Notes under the pieces: model-generated | The model's input: the letters and a program-made list of their open reading frames with translations, nothing else | What the model was told of the DNA's origin: nothing | Databases searched by the model: none | Assembly (NCBI GenBank): GCA_002633005.1 | Contig: NMRA01000025.1 | Span: 1,515,541-1,579,540, forward strand | Length of the DNA: 64,000 bases | From: Phoronis australis | Taxonomy: Eukaryota; Phoronida; Phoronidae | Direction: 5' to 3' | Program-made: the position numbers and the translations under genes | Shown: piece after piece, positions 40,101-49,100 of the stretch | Position numbering within the stretch: the first letter of the stretch is position 1 | Layout: every line of letters begins with the position of its first letter

Positions 40101-42114
40101 GAAAAGAGCATCGTTCTTTTAGTCTGCTCTCGAGTACAACAAACCACGCTACAAAAACAAACTGAAAAATATGTTACTTCATTATCCTGGTGCTTTTTCT
40201 TGGGTTTAGTCACACGTCTGCCATGCACATTTGTTGAAAAACATGCAGCCCTTGGCAACATGAAAATCATCAGGTTGTAGCTTGCGAATTGGCCAAAATT
40301 CCAGCATGCAATTCCAAAGTCCAGCTCACACACACAGATCCCAGGTATGTTCAACCCAAAAAACACTGTTGGTGCCATTATCTATTTTGCAAAGTACATA
40401 TTTCTCATTTTACTAAAAAAAACGCTCTTAGTGTATTTTCGTGCAAAGTGACAAGACAAGCAAGAGTTAGAGTTCCCAAGTCACACACTTGCGACTAATA
40501 CAAATTGAACAAAACTTCACTTGCATTACCAAATGTGATATTGCAAGCTACTTGAAGTGCAGCTCTAACATGGCTCCTACAGTGAATCCAAAAATTTCTC
40601 ATTGTGTGCTTGCATGGAATATGAACTGCTAACTTATCATGTAGAGACTTAAACCCTTCAGAAATTTGAATTTTAAAAGAGTTTTTTAACATTATCCATT
40701 ATCCTTAAGCCTTCCTGAGCATCAATAGCACGTCTACCAAGGTAGATGTACCGCCTGAGGTATGGCTCAACCCATAGGCAGCAGTACTAACCAATTACTC
40801 TCTTAATAAATACAGCGAATAACACCAAACAAAGCATGCATGTACCCAATTAAATTATAAACAACAAACTTCAAGACTCTGAAGACAATAAGTCAACATA
40901 TTCATGAAATTCTGTCAAGTTTCAATTGCGGTTCTCTCACCAGCTACCATTTTGAGAAATTCGGAATTCTCCACAAATCCATATTAATTCCCAAAAACAT
41001 GCTTCATTGAGGATATAAATAAAACCAGAAAGGATCGCCGAAGAAAGTGAGCACAAAGTGTAAAATGTACCTTACAAGTGAAAACATCTTACTTAGTACA
41101 CCTGGAACTCGATTACTGCCATTTAAATACATGGGTCTAAAATACGTACATACTGGTAGATTGATAGGTAGCACTGTACATTGGTGAATGAGTTAAGGGA
41201 CTATGCGTGTTGCCTATAGCACTGGACACATCACAAGCATAAATTTGATTTCCAAACCACAAATAAGAAAAGAGAGTGCAATCCATTTTCAAAAAAAAAT
41301 TCGTTTTATTACTGGCAGGAAAATAAAAATTAGGTGACTCTTCAAACTGTATTACCACATGTCTGTTGACATTTATTCCCAGCCATACCATTTTCAATCA
41401 CCAAAATCACAATACTTTTGCGTGAAAAATAAAATCCTGAAAACTGGAATAAATCAAGTAAGTGACAGCAATCAATGCACTTCATTCAGTCCTCAGTGGT
41501 CAAATAAATAATTAGGTATACTAATTGACCTCTTAGTCTAAGTAAACTATGGATGGCATGGTCTTCTGTGGCATCAACACGCATTTTACGGACAATAGAT
41601 CTCATTTTTGTACCATTCATAGAGCCCTCAAAGAACTTCACAACAATGTCTAATTGAGGAAGCATTTCAAAAAGCTAAAATACTGCCCTGGCATTGCCAC
41701 ATTACATTCATAAAAACCAATCATAATTCGAATTCATCTCATGAACAAACGTATACACATTGGAAAGCTTTGTTCAATGAGGTCAAATCACATTTAACAG
41801 CATTTTATCTGACAAACAACCTGATACCGGCTGATAACACAGACAGTGATGGCTGAGTGATGCAATACCTCAATAGGCATATGCGCATATGGCACGGCTA
41901 CAGTACAGTGTATTGTAAACAAAACCACGTGTCTTACCGAGCCGGAATCTTGGAGAACTCCCTTTGGCGATACGAAGATACCGGACCCAATAATGGTTCC
42001 CACAACTATGCCAATGCTATTAAACAATGTAATTTTCCGTTCTAAGACAACTTTTTCCAGGGTCACTGGACCATCAGTTTTATCGGAAGCCCCAGTCTTC
42101 CCCGAGTTAGCCAT
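13083..42114 (-). CDS. SLC7A5/SLC7A8-like: LAT-type amino-acid transporter light chain, 11 exons
   Basis: The protein is a heteromeric amino-acid transporter light chain of the LAT group (APC superfamily). In animals these sodium-independent exchangers carry large neutral amino acids across the plasma membrane as a disulphide-linked partner of SLC3A2. Joined exons in transcript order are 41938-42114, 27678-27836, 25819-25948, 23143-23268 (duplicate 21924-22049), 19570-19720, 18461-18584, 18016-18119, 17265-17361, 15810-15959, 14861-15038 and 13083-13168. They total 1482 nt, giving 493 aa plus stop with all phases consistent. Visible signatures are [11 protein letters not shown] in TM1 (residues 43-53), [12 protein letters not shown] in TM2, FSTCEPP with Cys142 where LAT proteins bond the heavy chain, [10 protein letters not shown], and [15 protein letters not shown] (TM6, residues 228-242) matching the LAT substrate gate. 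Length is near the usual 505-535 aa, with a short acidic C-terminus. [10 protein letters not shown] and RLLAA look closer to LAT2 than LAT1, but the gene could predate that split. The start is the first Met in frame, with the context AAGATGGC. Confidence 0.93.
13319..13382. repeat. 12-bp tandem repeat, five units
   Basis: The unit GCATTGATATCA is repeated five times (the first with one change) in intron 10 of the transporter gene. Each unit contains the palindrome TGATATCA. Confidence 0.9.
13590..14320. repeat. five-unit ~139-bp repeat array with CCACTAG cores
   Basis: Five CCACTAG cores on the plus strand begin at 13605, 13715, 13854, 13992 and 14131, spaced 110, 139, 138 and 139 bp. Sequence before the cores is partly shared (ATTTCATGAAAATC, GATACAAAGCATAAAA and AAAATTG types), so this is a degenerate tandem array or composite element. 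The best cores, CCACTAGATGGCGC and CCACTAGGTGGCGC, closely resemble the vertebrate CTCF core. The right end holds CACCGGACGCCGGACATACGG. It lies in intron 10 of the transporter gene. Confidence 0.75.
14515..14850. repeat. purine-rich (G/A) tract
   Basis: About 330 bp of almost pure purine on the plus strand (GGGAGGAGAGG-type), immediately 3' of transporter exon 10 on the gene strand. The reading frames that cross it on both strands are low-complexity by-products, not protein. Confidence 0.9.
14861..15038 (-). CDS. SLC7A5/SLC7A8-like: transporter exon 10
   Basis: It encodes the last two membrane segments ([19 protein letters not shown] and [17 protein letters not shown]). Minus-strand acceptor is ATTCCAG and donor is GTAAGT; it starts in phase 0 and ends in phase 1. 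Confidence 0.9.
15810..15959 (-). CDS. SLC7A5/SLC7A8-like: transporter exon 9
   Basis: 150 nt, phase 0-0, encoding [12 protein letters not shown], a membrane segment and the [13 protein letters not shown] loop typical of LAT proteins. Minus-strand acceptor TTTCTAG, donor GTATGT. Confidence 0.9.
17265..17361 (-). CDS. SLC7A5/SLC7A8-like: transporter exon 8
   Basis: 97 nt encoding [19 protein letters not shown] and TPSPAILFT, the conserved cytoplasmic loop of LAT transporters. Minus-strand acceptor CTGCAG, donor GTTAGT (a weaker consensus). Confidence 0.9.
18016..18119 (-). CDS. SLC7A5/SLC7A8-like: transporter exon 7
   Basis: 104 nt encoding [20 protein letters not shown] and [13 protein letters not shown], matching the conserved TM8 region of LAT proteins. 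Minus-strand acceptor TTTCAG, donor GTAGGA. Confidence 0.9.
18461..18584 (-). CDS. SLC7A5/SLC7A8-like: transporter exon 6
   Basis: 124 nt encoding [20 protein letters not shown] and [21 protein letters not shown] (TM7 and following loop). Minus-strand acceptor TTCCAG, donor GTGAGT. Confidence 0.9.
19373..19408. repeat. GT/ATGT microsatellite
   Basis: A TGTGTGTGTATGTATGTATG-type run in transporter intron 5. The plus-strand reading frame over it is antisense to exon 5 and is not a gene. Confidence 0.85.
19570..19720 (-). CDS. SLC7A5/SLC7A8-like: transporter exon 5
   Basis: 151 nt encoding [19 protein letters not shown] and VTEELQNPF (TM6). The FAYAGWN Phe corresponds to the LAT1 gate residue F252. 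Minus-strand acceptor CCTCTAG, donor GTAAGT. Its first two bases complete the Gly codon begun by exon 4, confirming the direct 4-5 junction. Confidence 0.92.
21166..21420. mobile_element. foldback MITE family F1, copy d
   Basis: The left part (CTGAAAACTGACTTAAGAAT, AATTGG) is mirrored by GACCAAATTTCTAACTTAAG and CATTTTTCATGAAACAGG at the right; the core has GATATATTCTCAG. It ends where the duplicated exon-4 block begins and is absent upstream of the second block. Confidence 0.6.
21419..22383. repeat. duplicated block around transporter exon 4, copy 1
   Basis: This 965-bp block starting CTCTAGACTTTCTTCAG is nearly identical to 22672-23603, including an ACAGACAGACAC microsatellite, exon 4 and the flanking intron. 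It ends exactly at the N at 22384, which points to unmerged haplotypes at a contig join. Small indels (an extra AACACACACTGGCAGAGACA-type stretch here) separate the copies. Confidence 0.9.
21924..22049 (-). CDS. SLC7A5/SLC7A8-like: transporter exon 4, duplicate copy (proximal to exon 5)
   Basis: Same splice sites and phase (1-1, 126 nt) as 23143-23268. The peptide differs by one residue: [10 protein letters not shown] here versus [10 protein letters not shown] in the other copy. Either copy alone keeps the gene in frame. It is probably the other allele; a true mutually exclusive exon is possible but less likely. Confidence 0.75.
22384..22384. other. single-N assembly gap
   Basis: It lies at the exact end of the first exon-4 block, so it marks a scaffold join. 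Confidence 0.85.
22385..22671. other. sequence private to the second haplotype block
   Basis: 287 bp between the N and the second exon-4 block has no counterpart before the first block, where MITE F1 copy d sits instead. The part from 22590 (GCTAGTGTTTCGACCGGTAA) is CpG-containing and looks like the end of another dispersed repeat. Confidence 0.5.
22672..23603. repeat. duplicated block around transporter exon 4, copy 2
   Basis: Counterpart of 21419-22383, from CTCTAGGCTTTCTTCAG to CTACTTAGTAGCACT. Substitutions and short indels fit allelic divergence. The sequence continues into unique intron 3 after 23603, so this copy belongs to the contig that carries exons 1-3. Confidence 0.9.
23143..23268 (-). 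CDS. SLC7A5/SLC7A8-like: transporter exon 4
   Basis: 126 nt, phase 1-1, encoding [20 protein letters not shown] and [20 protein letters not shown] (TM5 region). Minus-strand acceptor ATGCAG, donor GTAAGT. It joins exon 3 through a split Cys codon (T|GC) and exon 5 through a split Gly codon. Confidence 0.92.
23765..23841 (+). repeat. tRNA-derived SINE head or tRNA pseudogene
   Basis: The ends GCAGTGT and ACACTGC pair perfectly over 7 bp like an acceptor stem. An A-box-like TGGCTTAGTGTG and a B-box-like GGTTTGAGTCC are present, and GTGGG/CCCAC forms a T-arm stem with a 7-nt loop. Six extra bases between the T arm and acceptor strand and a poor anticodon arm make a functional tRNA unlikely. It lies in transporter intron 3. 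Confidence 0.6.
23842..25818. other. transporter intron 3, remaining part
   Basis: No gene recognised. Reading frames at 24174-24542 and 24707-24919 match nothing known. The 24540-24860 stretch (TTGGCAACATT, AAAAAGCGGGACATT) shares motifs with 32620-33000, suggesting an old dispersed repeat. Confidence 0.35.
25819..25948 (-). CDS. SLC7A5/SLC7A8-like: transporter exon 3
   Basis: 130 nt encoding [19 protein letters not shown] and [20 protein letters not shown]. The Cys in FSTCEPP (residue 142) aligns with the heavy-chain disulphide Cys of LAT1/LAT2. Minus-strand acceptor TTTTGCAG, donor GTATAAGT. Confidence 0.92.
26111..26336. mobile_element. MITE family F2, copy 1 (GGGCTTGTTCC ends)
   Basis: The left end TGGGCTTGTTCCCAGAAAC is mirrored by TTTCTTGGAACAAGCCCA at the right, with AAGATTTGYCTYA blocks just inside both ends. 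226 bp, non-coding, in transporter intron 2. A related copy is at 56641-56893. Confidence 0.75.
27678..27836 (-). CDS. SLC7A5/SLC7A8-like: transporter exon 2
   Basis: 159 nt, phase 0-0, encoding [40 protein letters not shown] and [12 protein letters not shown], the TM2-TM3 signature of LAT proteins. Minus-strand acceptor TCTCCAG, donor GTGAGG. Confidence 0.93.
27837..33266. other. transporter intron 1, distal half
   Basis: No gene recognised on either strand. Short frames (for example 28705-28935, 29921-30145, 31378-31676) match nothing known. The 29640-29830 part repeats GTAAGTTGTCMCAAG-like motifs. The 31100-31450 part resembles sequence at 39040-39310. Confidence 0.35.
33267..33516. mobile_element. 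MITE with TGCGCGCACC ends, copy 2
   Basis: The left end CATGCGTGCACCCAGCC is mirrored by CCCTGGGTGCGAGCATG at the right. The body (GGACCTTTTGGTAACAAAAT, AGACTTTTGTCTCATTTTCT) is the reverse complement of the element at 6741-6936. 250 bp, in transporter intron 1. Confidence 0.65.
33517..35678. other. transporter intron 1, middle part
   Basis: No gene recognised. It holds a CTA/CTG-rich microsatellite near 33952-33984 and an N followed by a run of about 15 C at 34067-34081. The N is more likely sequencing failure at the homopolymer than a true gap. Confidence 0.4.
35679..35817. mobile_element. hAT-like MITE, CAGNGGCGG ends, second copy
   Basis: It begins CAGGGGCGGATCCAGGATTT and ends CTAAATCCGCCACTG. 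CATCT lies directly outside both ends (35674-35678 and 35818-35822), a 5-bp target duplication. 139 bp, inverted relative to the copy at 464-621. Confidence 0.85.
35818..38032. other. transporter intron 1, unassigned part
   Basis: No gene recognised. Reading frames of about 100 codons at 35994, 36838 and 37623 on the plus strand have no family signature and no coding-like flanks. Confidence 0.35.
38033..38253. mobile_element. MITE with ~46-bp inverted repeats, TA-flanked
   Basis: The left end TATTCACGCTGTCGCCATTT is repeated inverted at the right end (AAATGGCGACAGCGTGAATA). The repeats continue inward through GAGCCT and TTTTAGGTTTTAAA-like blocks to about 46 bp per arm. TA at both outer edges fits a Tc1/mariner-like TA duplication. 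221 bp, non-coding, in transporter intron 1. Confidence 0.8.
38254..41937. other. transporter intron 1, proximal part
   Basis: No gene recognised. At 39290-39340 there is a tandem pair of AGACATGGTCACAGATTGG plus flank, and at 39540-39600 a TGCAAGTGG-containing motif is repeated three times. The remainder shows nothing I can assign. Confidence 0.35.
41938..42114 (-). CDS. SLC7A5/SLC7A8-like: transporter exon 1 (start codon)
   Basis: 177 nt (59 codons). It encodes a short hydrophilic N-terminus, [20 protein letters not shown] and [20 protein letters not shown] is the unwound TM1 substrate-binding motif of APC transporters. Minus-strand donor GTAAGA. The 14.1-kb first intron follows. Confidence 0.93.
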
Positions 42115-43013
42115 CTTAGCGATTCACCGGTTTCTCGGGTTTTGTTGAATGAAAAATCCTCCCTTCGCGACAAACTGGTGGTGATTCCGTCTCCTAGTCT
42201 TGGAGTGGATCGAATAATGAAGGTTATTCTGCGACCTCTTGTTTCTTTATTTCACAGTTGGCATCCTTTCAAAGAGCGTACCCGCCAACACGAGTTTTAT
42301 ATTGGTACAAATGTGAGCCGTACCGGAAATAAGTTGGAATGGTTTATATACTAGGGTAGATAGAAATTTATGTATTCTAAGAATGTTTAAAATATATGAC
42401 ACCATTTCAAAAAAAGCTTAATAGTTAGTGATATTTCTTGACGAATACTCAAACATAGAAGTAAAGTGAAATTTTAAAAAGCTTTTAAGCATGAGGTAAC
42501 ACTTAATTGCCTTCACACCCCTATGCATAATATGTTGATGTTGACTATTTGAAATCCTTTTCGTCTTAAAAACTTTTCCTGTTTTGTACTTAACAAATGG
42601 TATTAATTAATAATCAAATACACCAACTGCAATTTTAAGCGTACAAGAATATTACGACACGTTAAAATATTGTTAGCTCGTATTTGTCTCGAGACTTTTT
42701 AAATATACCCTCGGAGACAAACTATTGAAAACAGAAAATAGCAGAAAAAGAAGAAAATGCAATTCTGTATCTGTAGGCTACCTCGGCAAAAATCCAACAA
42801 TCTACATAATTACTATTTAGAAATGTTAAAAAGAATTTTACTTTAATGACTGAAACTATTTAATGAAATTTTAACAGGGGAAGTAATTCAACCCGGAAAT
42901 GTGTTGAATGCTGAAAACCGAGATGTCATAGGCAGCTGTTTTTCTATATTGTTTTTCGACTAACGGGAGCCTCCGTATAATCCCAGCCGTCAGCTGCTTC
43001 TACAACTGTCAGT
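42115..43013. promoter_or_regulatory. divergent promoter interval, transporter / LZTR1
   Basis: 899 bp separate the two start codons, so both genes must be driven from here or from the first bases of either UTR. Two ETS-like motifs (ACCGGAAAT at 42322-42330 and CCCGGAAAT at 42892-42900) are on the plus strand, a motif class common in bidirectional housekeeping promoters. AAGATGGC at the transporter start resembles a YY1 site overlapping the ATG. No TATA box was convincing, and transcription starts cannot be read from sequence. Confidence 0.5.
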
Positions 43014-43159
43014 ATGGCCATCGCTCGACCAGTGGGAGTCGATGTAGATTTGGGTTGGCATGAGAGTGCCGAGTGTTTGACGCTTGATTTTGGTCCGTTT
43101 GAAAACACAGTTCACAAATGGACGTGCATGCCTGAATGCGACGAATTTGTCGGTGCCAG
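43014..43159 (+). CDS. LZTR1: LZTR1 exon 1 (start codon)
   Basis: It encodes a short N-terminus, then [17 protein letters not shown] and CDEFVGA, matching the start of the LZTR1 Kelch domain. Donor GTCGGT is weak but fixed by the split Arg codon (AG|G) with exon 2. Confidence 0.9.
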
Positions 43160-46100
43160 GTCGGTGTTGGTCATGTTTCCTTGTAATGTTGCTGTAGCTA
43201 AAAATCTGATGATCGTTATGTTGTCAAATTATAGTCAGTGACTGACCTTAACTCTTTGTTGGTCACCCAGCTGTGTTGTGACTACTGGTCAGTTGATAAA
43301 GATTTGTCTTAATCAATGGACAACAGTGTCCACCCTCTCGACCTAGCTCAGTAGGAGTTTCATACACTTGAAGCTTTCGGCAAATTATGCCTCACACCGA
43401 CTAAGACATCAAAGTCACGTTGTTATGAATATCTTATGTGCATAGAGGGAGGCACTAGTCGGATATAATGGACCCTAACATATTCCAAATAAAAAATCCA
43501 CTAAATGTGCGTCTAAATGAAGGATTTTGGCATCGTTGCATTCCTCAGGCGTACATATCCGCTTCACGACCCTCGATTACTCCGGTTTATGACTACACTA
43601 TTCCGAACTTGGTCCACTTTAGCCACGCACTTTGGTGAAATCGGCAGCCATTTCAGGGAAATTACTATACTTTGCGCCATCTATCAGCGATCTGCTACAA
43701 CACGCTTTTTGATCAGTCAACATCATTGGTCGATTTCATCAATTAACGTCATCGTTATTAATCATTGTTATGTCTGCTCTCGTCATCTCCTTCGCTGTCT
43801 CTCTCACGATCGTATCTGTCATCGTCATGTTATTGTCATCCAAAAATGCCATCAAAATGTAACATTACCCTTTGGAGCCTCTTTCACTTTGTGTGCACAG
43901 CGACTGTCAATCTACATATGTGTTTGTTCAACCAAAGACAATACAACAAGAGTAACAAATTTCTTCTTGTTAAAATGATAAAATGCGGCAAACATGTTTC
44001 ATTGTAACTTATATATGTTTCAAATGATTTTGATGTCATGCCCATAAATACTGTTACAATAATTCCTACATTGTTGCACTATGTAAAAATTCATATGTCT
44101 TGCAGATGTAGAAATATTCCTATATGGTTCAGAACAAAAGCATTGTTCAGCTATAAAGTTGCTCTCATTATGTCTCAAAATGAATTTGGTTATACAAGTT
44201 GTACCCCTTCTCGCCACAGTCGCCCATTAACTTTCCCGAAGTGTTGGTCACGCTTGTCAATTTGGCAGATTTTATCAGGAGTTGTCGAACTCAAATCAAA
44301 TTTTTACGGAAGGACAATGGTCTACAGAGCATTGTTTTGATTCAAAGATTAAAGCTTGTGTTAAGTTGGCGTTAATATTCGTTGATGGTCAAAATAAGGG
44401 TTAGTATCCTTGCACAATTCCAAGTTAGTGTCTTACATGTGGGGCTTCACACACACAGACACGCGCACACACATAATACCTTATTCCTATTTGAAGCCAC
44501 TCACAGTAACAAAATCAAACCAAAATATGTAAATGAAATTTAAACTGGCGAATGTAGCCTGAGAGGAAATCGGTTAACTTCACTTGGTGTTTTTGATCTA
44601 ATTCACAAACTATTTTACTGCATTAACAAAGCTCTGAAATGGTCTCAATACCACAACAGGGGTTTAAAAATTGCATTATTTGGTTTTTAAGGGTGTTTTT
44701 TGTCTTAAAAGTTTATTATTGGATGAGTATTGATGGAATATTATTGTAAGTTTTTATTCATTTTTTTGTTGTTTACAGGAGAAGCAAGCATACGGTGGTG
44801 TCCTACAAAGATGCGATTTTTGTTTTTGGAGGTGACAACGGGTAATTGTGATGTAGATAACATTATCCTGTTAATTAGTCAAATGTTATTACTAGTCACT
44901 TTATGATTCTTTCCAGTGTCTTGAAAACAACAGAAAAAATATAAAAATCCTTGTGTGATGTCTTTATGTAAGTATAATTGCAATACCTTCATGTTAGAAC
45001 AATTGCCAAATCCATTTTTAGTTCTATTTCATTGGCGGATCTACAGGAGGGAGAGGTTCGAGGATTTTATGCCTTTCCTAGTAAGAAATGTCCCTAACTT
45101 CCTGTCCCTGAAACTGTAGATCTGCCCCTGTCTTTAAGAGATGTGATGTATTGGCATCAAGATTACTCTTGCTTACAGTTTTGTTGCTTTTATTTATTTG
45201 ATGGAAGTGTGTTTAGTGAACACCATTTGTTGTGTTTCTACTGTCTGTTTACTTACTCGTGTTTCACTTATCTTATTAATTGAACAATTTTTATGTTTTA
45301 CAGGAAGAACATGCTGAATGATTTGCTTAGATTTGACGTAAAAGAAAAATCATGGGGAAGGTAAAAAATTTTTGTAAAAATATTAAACCTCAATAAGATC
45401 TCGCCAATTTAGGACACAGTATGACAGAAAAGTGAAATTTTATTTTTTTTTTACTTTTTTCCATAAAAGATCTGTTACCAGCACAACATTCCAAGTTCTG
45501 TATCATAGCAGCAGTCTTGCAATGTTTGGAGAATTAGTGGGCATTCACAACAATGTTAGAAACCTTTGAAAAATAGAAATGGGACATTATTAGCACATAT
45601 TTTTGCCCAAAATTGGTGAGGTTCTCTTGCTGTTATTCAAGTTTTATGGAAAAATGTTTGACAAAGTCAATATGAACTTATAGTGTGTAGTGCACTTGTC
45701 AACCAAGTACTTTTTGACTAAGTACATCACAAACATTATTCCATCCTTAGCTCTGATTATGTTCTTTCTTCAGCGCCTGTACTCCCGGGGAGAATGCAGG
45801 ACTCACAATAATAACTACCTGTGTATCCATACCACCAATGTTTAAAAGTCACATGAGATCTACTATCTTATCCTGGTGCTCATGATTTTCTTGGTACAGT
45901 TGACGAAATTGAGCTGCTGTAAGAATTTCAACTTTTGTACATGTAAGTTGTAGCCTGGTGCTCAACTACTGCCTGTACTTGTGCTACCCTCACATATTAA
46001 AAGTGAAAAATTATTAAAATCACTTCTTTACATTTTTCCAATAAATTGGCCTGTGAACATCATTACGTTTGTCATATTTATCATGAATGTCACGTGCGGT

Positions 46101-49100
46101 CATTTTTGTTGTGAAATCCGGTAAATGTGAATTTAGAAAGGAACAACATTGAACAAAGTTTGAGCTCATTTGTTGAAGAAATATTCTCTTAATTGTAAAG
46201 CAATTCAAGTTTGTGTCATGATTTCAGGGCACTGACCACCGGTAGTCCACCTGCTCCGAGATATCACCATTCAGCTGTTGTGTACGAAGGAAGCATGTTT
46301 GTCTTTGGTAGGATTCCAACATTAAAACTTTCACCAGTGATTGAAATATGTCAACATTCTGCTACCATTTGTTTCCATTCAAAGTAATCTAAAGCTGTTC
46401 TGCTCTGATGAAAAGTTTTATACGAGTTGAAGAAAAAGTATTTTGAGGTAGAAAGGGATGCTGACTTGTCTACGTGTGATTGGTTGTGCCTATTTCTTGG
46501 TCCTTATGTCACAAAATCCATTTGTTGAGTCACAAATAACAGGTGACTACAGTGAGCTACACGGTGCTTTGACCTTACTTTTGACGGTCTGTGAGTCTTA
46601 GAGCTTAGTGTATGGTTGAGCAAGTGATGGGAAAATTTTCACTAAATTAAGCCGTTTTGTTAATTGCTTTGTATCATTTAGTGCTGGTTTGGCTTTTATA
46701 TTTTCAATTCTGCCCAGCTGAGAATATTTCCTAAATTGAAATTTGTGCCAAGTGCCTGATTGTTTTCTGTAATGTTACGTAACTTTTATTCGCTTTGTAG
46801 TACTTCTGCTGATATTCAACATACAAAGTTTGTTTTGATATATGCTAAAGTAAAACTTGTGTTTTGACATTGAGGGGGTTGTCAGAACAAATTTGCCCAG
46901 CAGCTCAGATGTTTTCTTTATACTGGCTCGTGGTTATTTGCAGGTGGGTATACAGGTGATATCCACTCCAACTCAAACCTCACGAATAAGAATGACTTGT
47001 TTGAGTACAAGTTTGCCACGGGCCACTGGGTAGAATGGAAACTGTTTGAAGGAAGGTAAGATTTCCAGTTTTTAATTAAAACTATATGAAATACAAGAAG
47101 ATGTATGTTCATATAAATCATATTAAAATCCCATTGTTTCGAGCATTCTTCTTTTGTGTGTGACACACCCTAAGAGAAAAAGCAATGCTTGGAGCAATAA
47201 TTTTTTTATTTTATTTTATATTAGTGTCTCCCCTTATATTTTAGACTTACAATTTCACTCGGTTTTTCTTCCGCAAAAGCAATGGCTTATAACATCTTTT
47301 AGCTGCTGTTTAGTTGTCAATATTGAATGCTTCGGGATTTCAAAACATTACCACACTCAACCAAAATTGAAGATGAAGATATAATTTGAAAACTAGAGAT
47401 TGAAAAATTAGTTGTTTCTGGTGGTCGTACAAAAAGCCAAAGTGCTGAAAAGGCTTGTTGTACCAGAAACACAGACACAGGAGAGCTAAAATTTCGAATC
47501 AAGTTGGAGAAATCTTAGAAAGGCTGAAAGGCAATGTTTTTGATTTCTCATCATGAAGTCGTCATTTTCACCAATCTGTGAGGCCTCCGTGTTTTCAAGT
47601 AGAAGCTGAAAGAATGACGAAGAAAGATGTTCAAAACAGTTAGTCTTTAATATCATGCGTGTCGGCATTTATGCTCTAAATTATTTCCTTTTCTACTACT
47701 ACCATCTGTTTATCAATATTTTGCATGATATTTGTTACAGTATGCCAGTGGCCCGAGCAGCCCATGGTGCTGCCATCTATGAGGGTAAGATGTGGATATT
47801 CGCTGGCTATGACGGCAATGCCCGACTAAATGACATGTGGTGTGTGTCACTGAAGGAGGAGTCAAGGCACTGGGAAGAGGTGTGGCTTAGCAGTGTTTGA
47901 CATGTTACGGACAGTATTTGATAAGGCTCTGTCACTTAACCGTTTCATTTGAATCCTTTTTAGACAGGCTTCAGGTTTCAGTGCATGGTGTATTGGAATC
48001 GAGGATGTTATGTGGCGAATTCAAATCCCACAAGTGTAACAACAATGCCACCTCAAATTCTATAGACTGCCCAAACTGAAGAATATTTACCGTAATGCTA
48101 TGTCCATATTAAATGGATTAGACAACATTTACTGGATGGTACCATGAAGAATGCATTTCCATTTTGCTTAATAAACAGAACAGAAAGCTAATCGCCAATA
48201 TCAGTATTAGGGCTTTCCTTGGATAAATTTCTCATGTGACTAATTAAATGTAGACACTTGCTGGACACTTGTGATGAGAATTTCCTCTCATGGAACAGCA
48301 GTAGTGAGTTTGCTGTCAGCTTTGTCCTTAACTCAACACCATCTCCAACCAATAGCTTTAGCATGGTGTGGCCTAATCTTGCCAAACGTGCAAGAAACTT
48401 GTCACAAGGANAATTAGTTGTTTCTGGTGGTCGTACAAAAAGCCAAAGTGCTGAAAAGGCTTGTTGTACCAGAAACACAGACACAGGAGAGCTAAAATTT
48501 CGAATCAAGTTGGAGAAATCTTAGAAAGGCTGAAAGGCAATGTTTTTGATTTCTCATCATGAAGTCGTCATTTTCACCAATCTCTGAGGCCTCCGTGTTT
48601 TCAAGTAGAAGCTGAAAGAATGACGAAGAAAGATATTCAAAACAGTTAGTCTTTAATATCATGCGTGTCGGCATTTATGCTCTAAATTATTTCCTTTTCT
48701 ACTACTACCATCTGTTTATCAATATTTTGCATGATATTTGTTACAGTATGCCAGTGGCCCGAGCAGCCCATGGTGCTGCCATCTATGAGGGTAAGATGTG
48801 GATATTCGCTGGCTATGACGGCAATGCCCGACTAAATGACATGTGGTGTGTGTCACTGAAGGAGGAGTCAAGGCACTGGGAAGAGGTGTGGCTTGGCAGT
48901 GTTTGACATGTTACGGACAGTATTTGATAAGGCTCTGTCACTTAACCGTTTCATTTGAATCCTTTTTAGACAGGCTTCAGGTTTCAGTGCATGGTGTTTT
49001 GGAAACGAGAATGTTATGTGGCGAATTCAAATCCCACAAGTGTAAAAACAATGCCACCTGAATGACTTGATTCTGCAAAATGTCCTTGTCAAATTGTTTA

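Noticed and set aside
43517-43978. 153-codon plus-strand frame in LZTR1 intron 1
   Set aside because: It lies wholly inside an intron, has His/Ser-rich low-complexity translation and no recognisable domain.
47741-48885. Mutually exclusive alternative exon 6 in LZTR1
   Set aside because: The two copies are identical in coding sequence, so alternation would change nothing, and the N plus overlap geometry explains the duplication.
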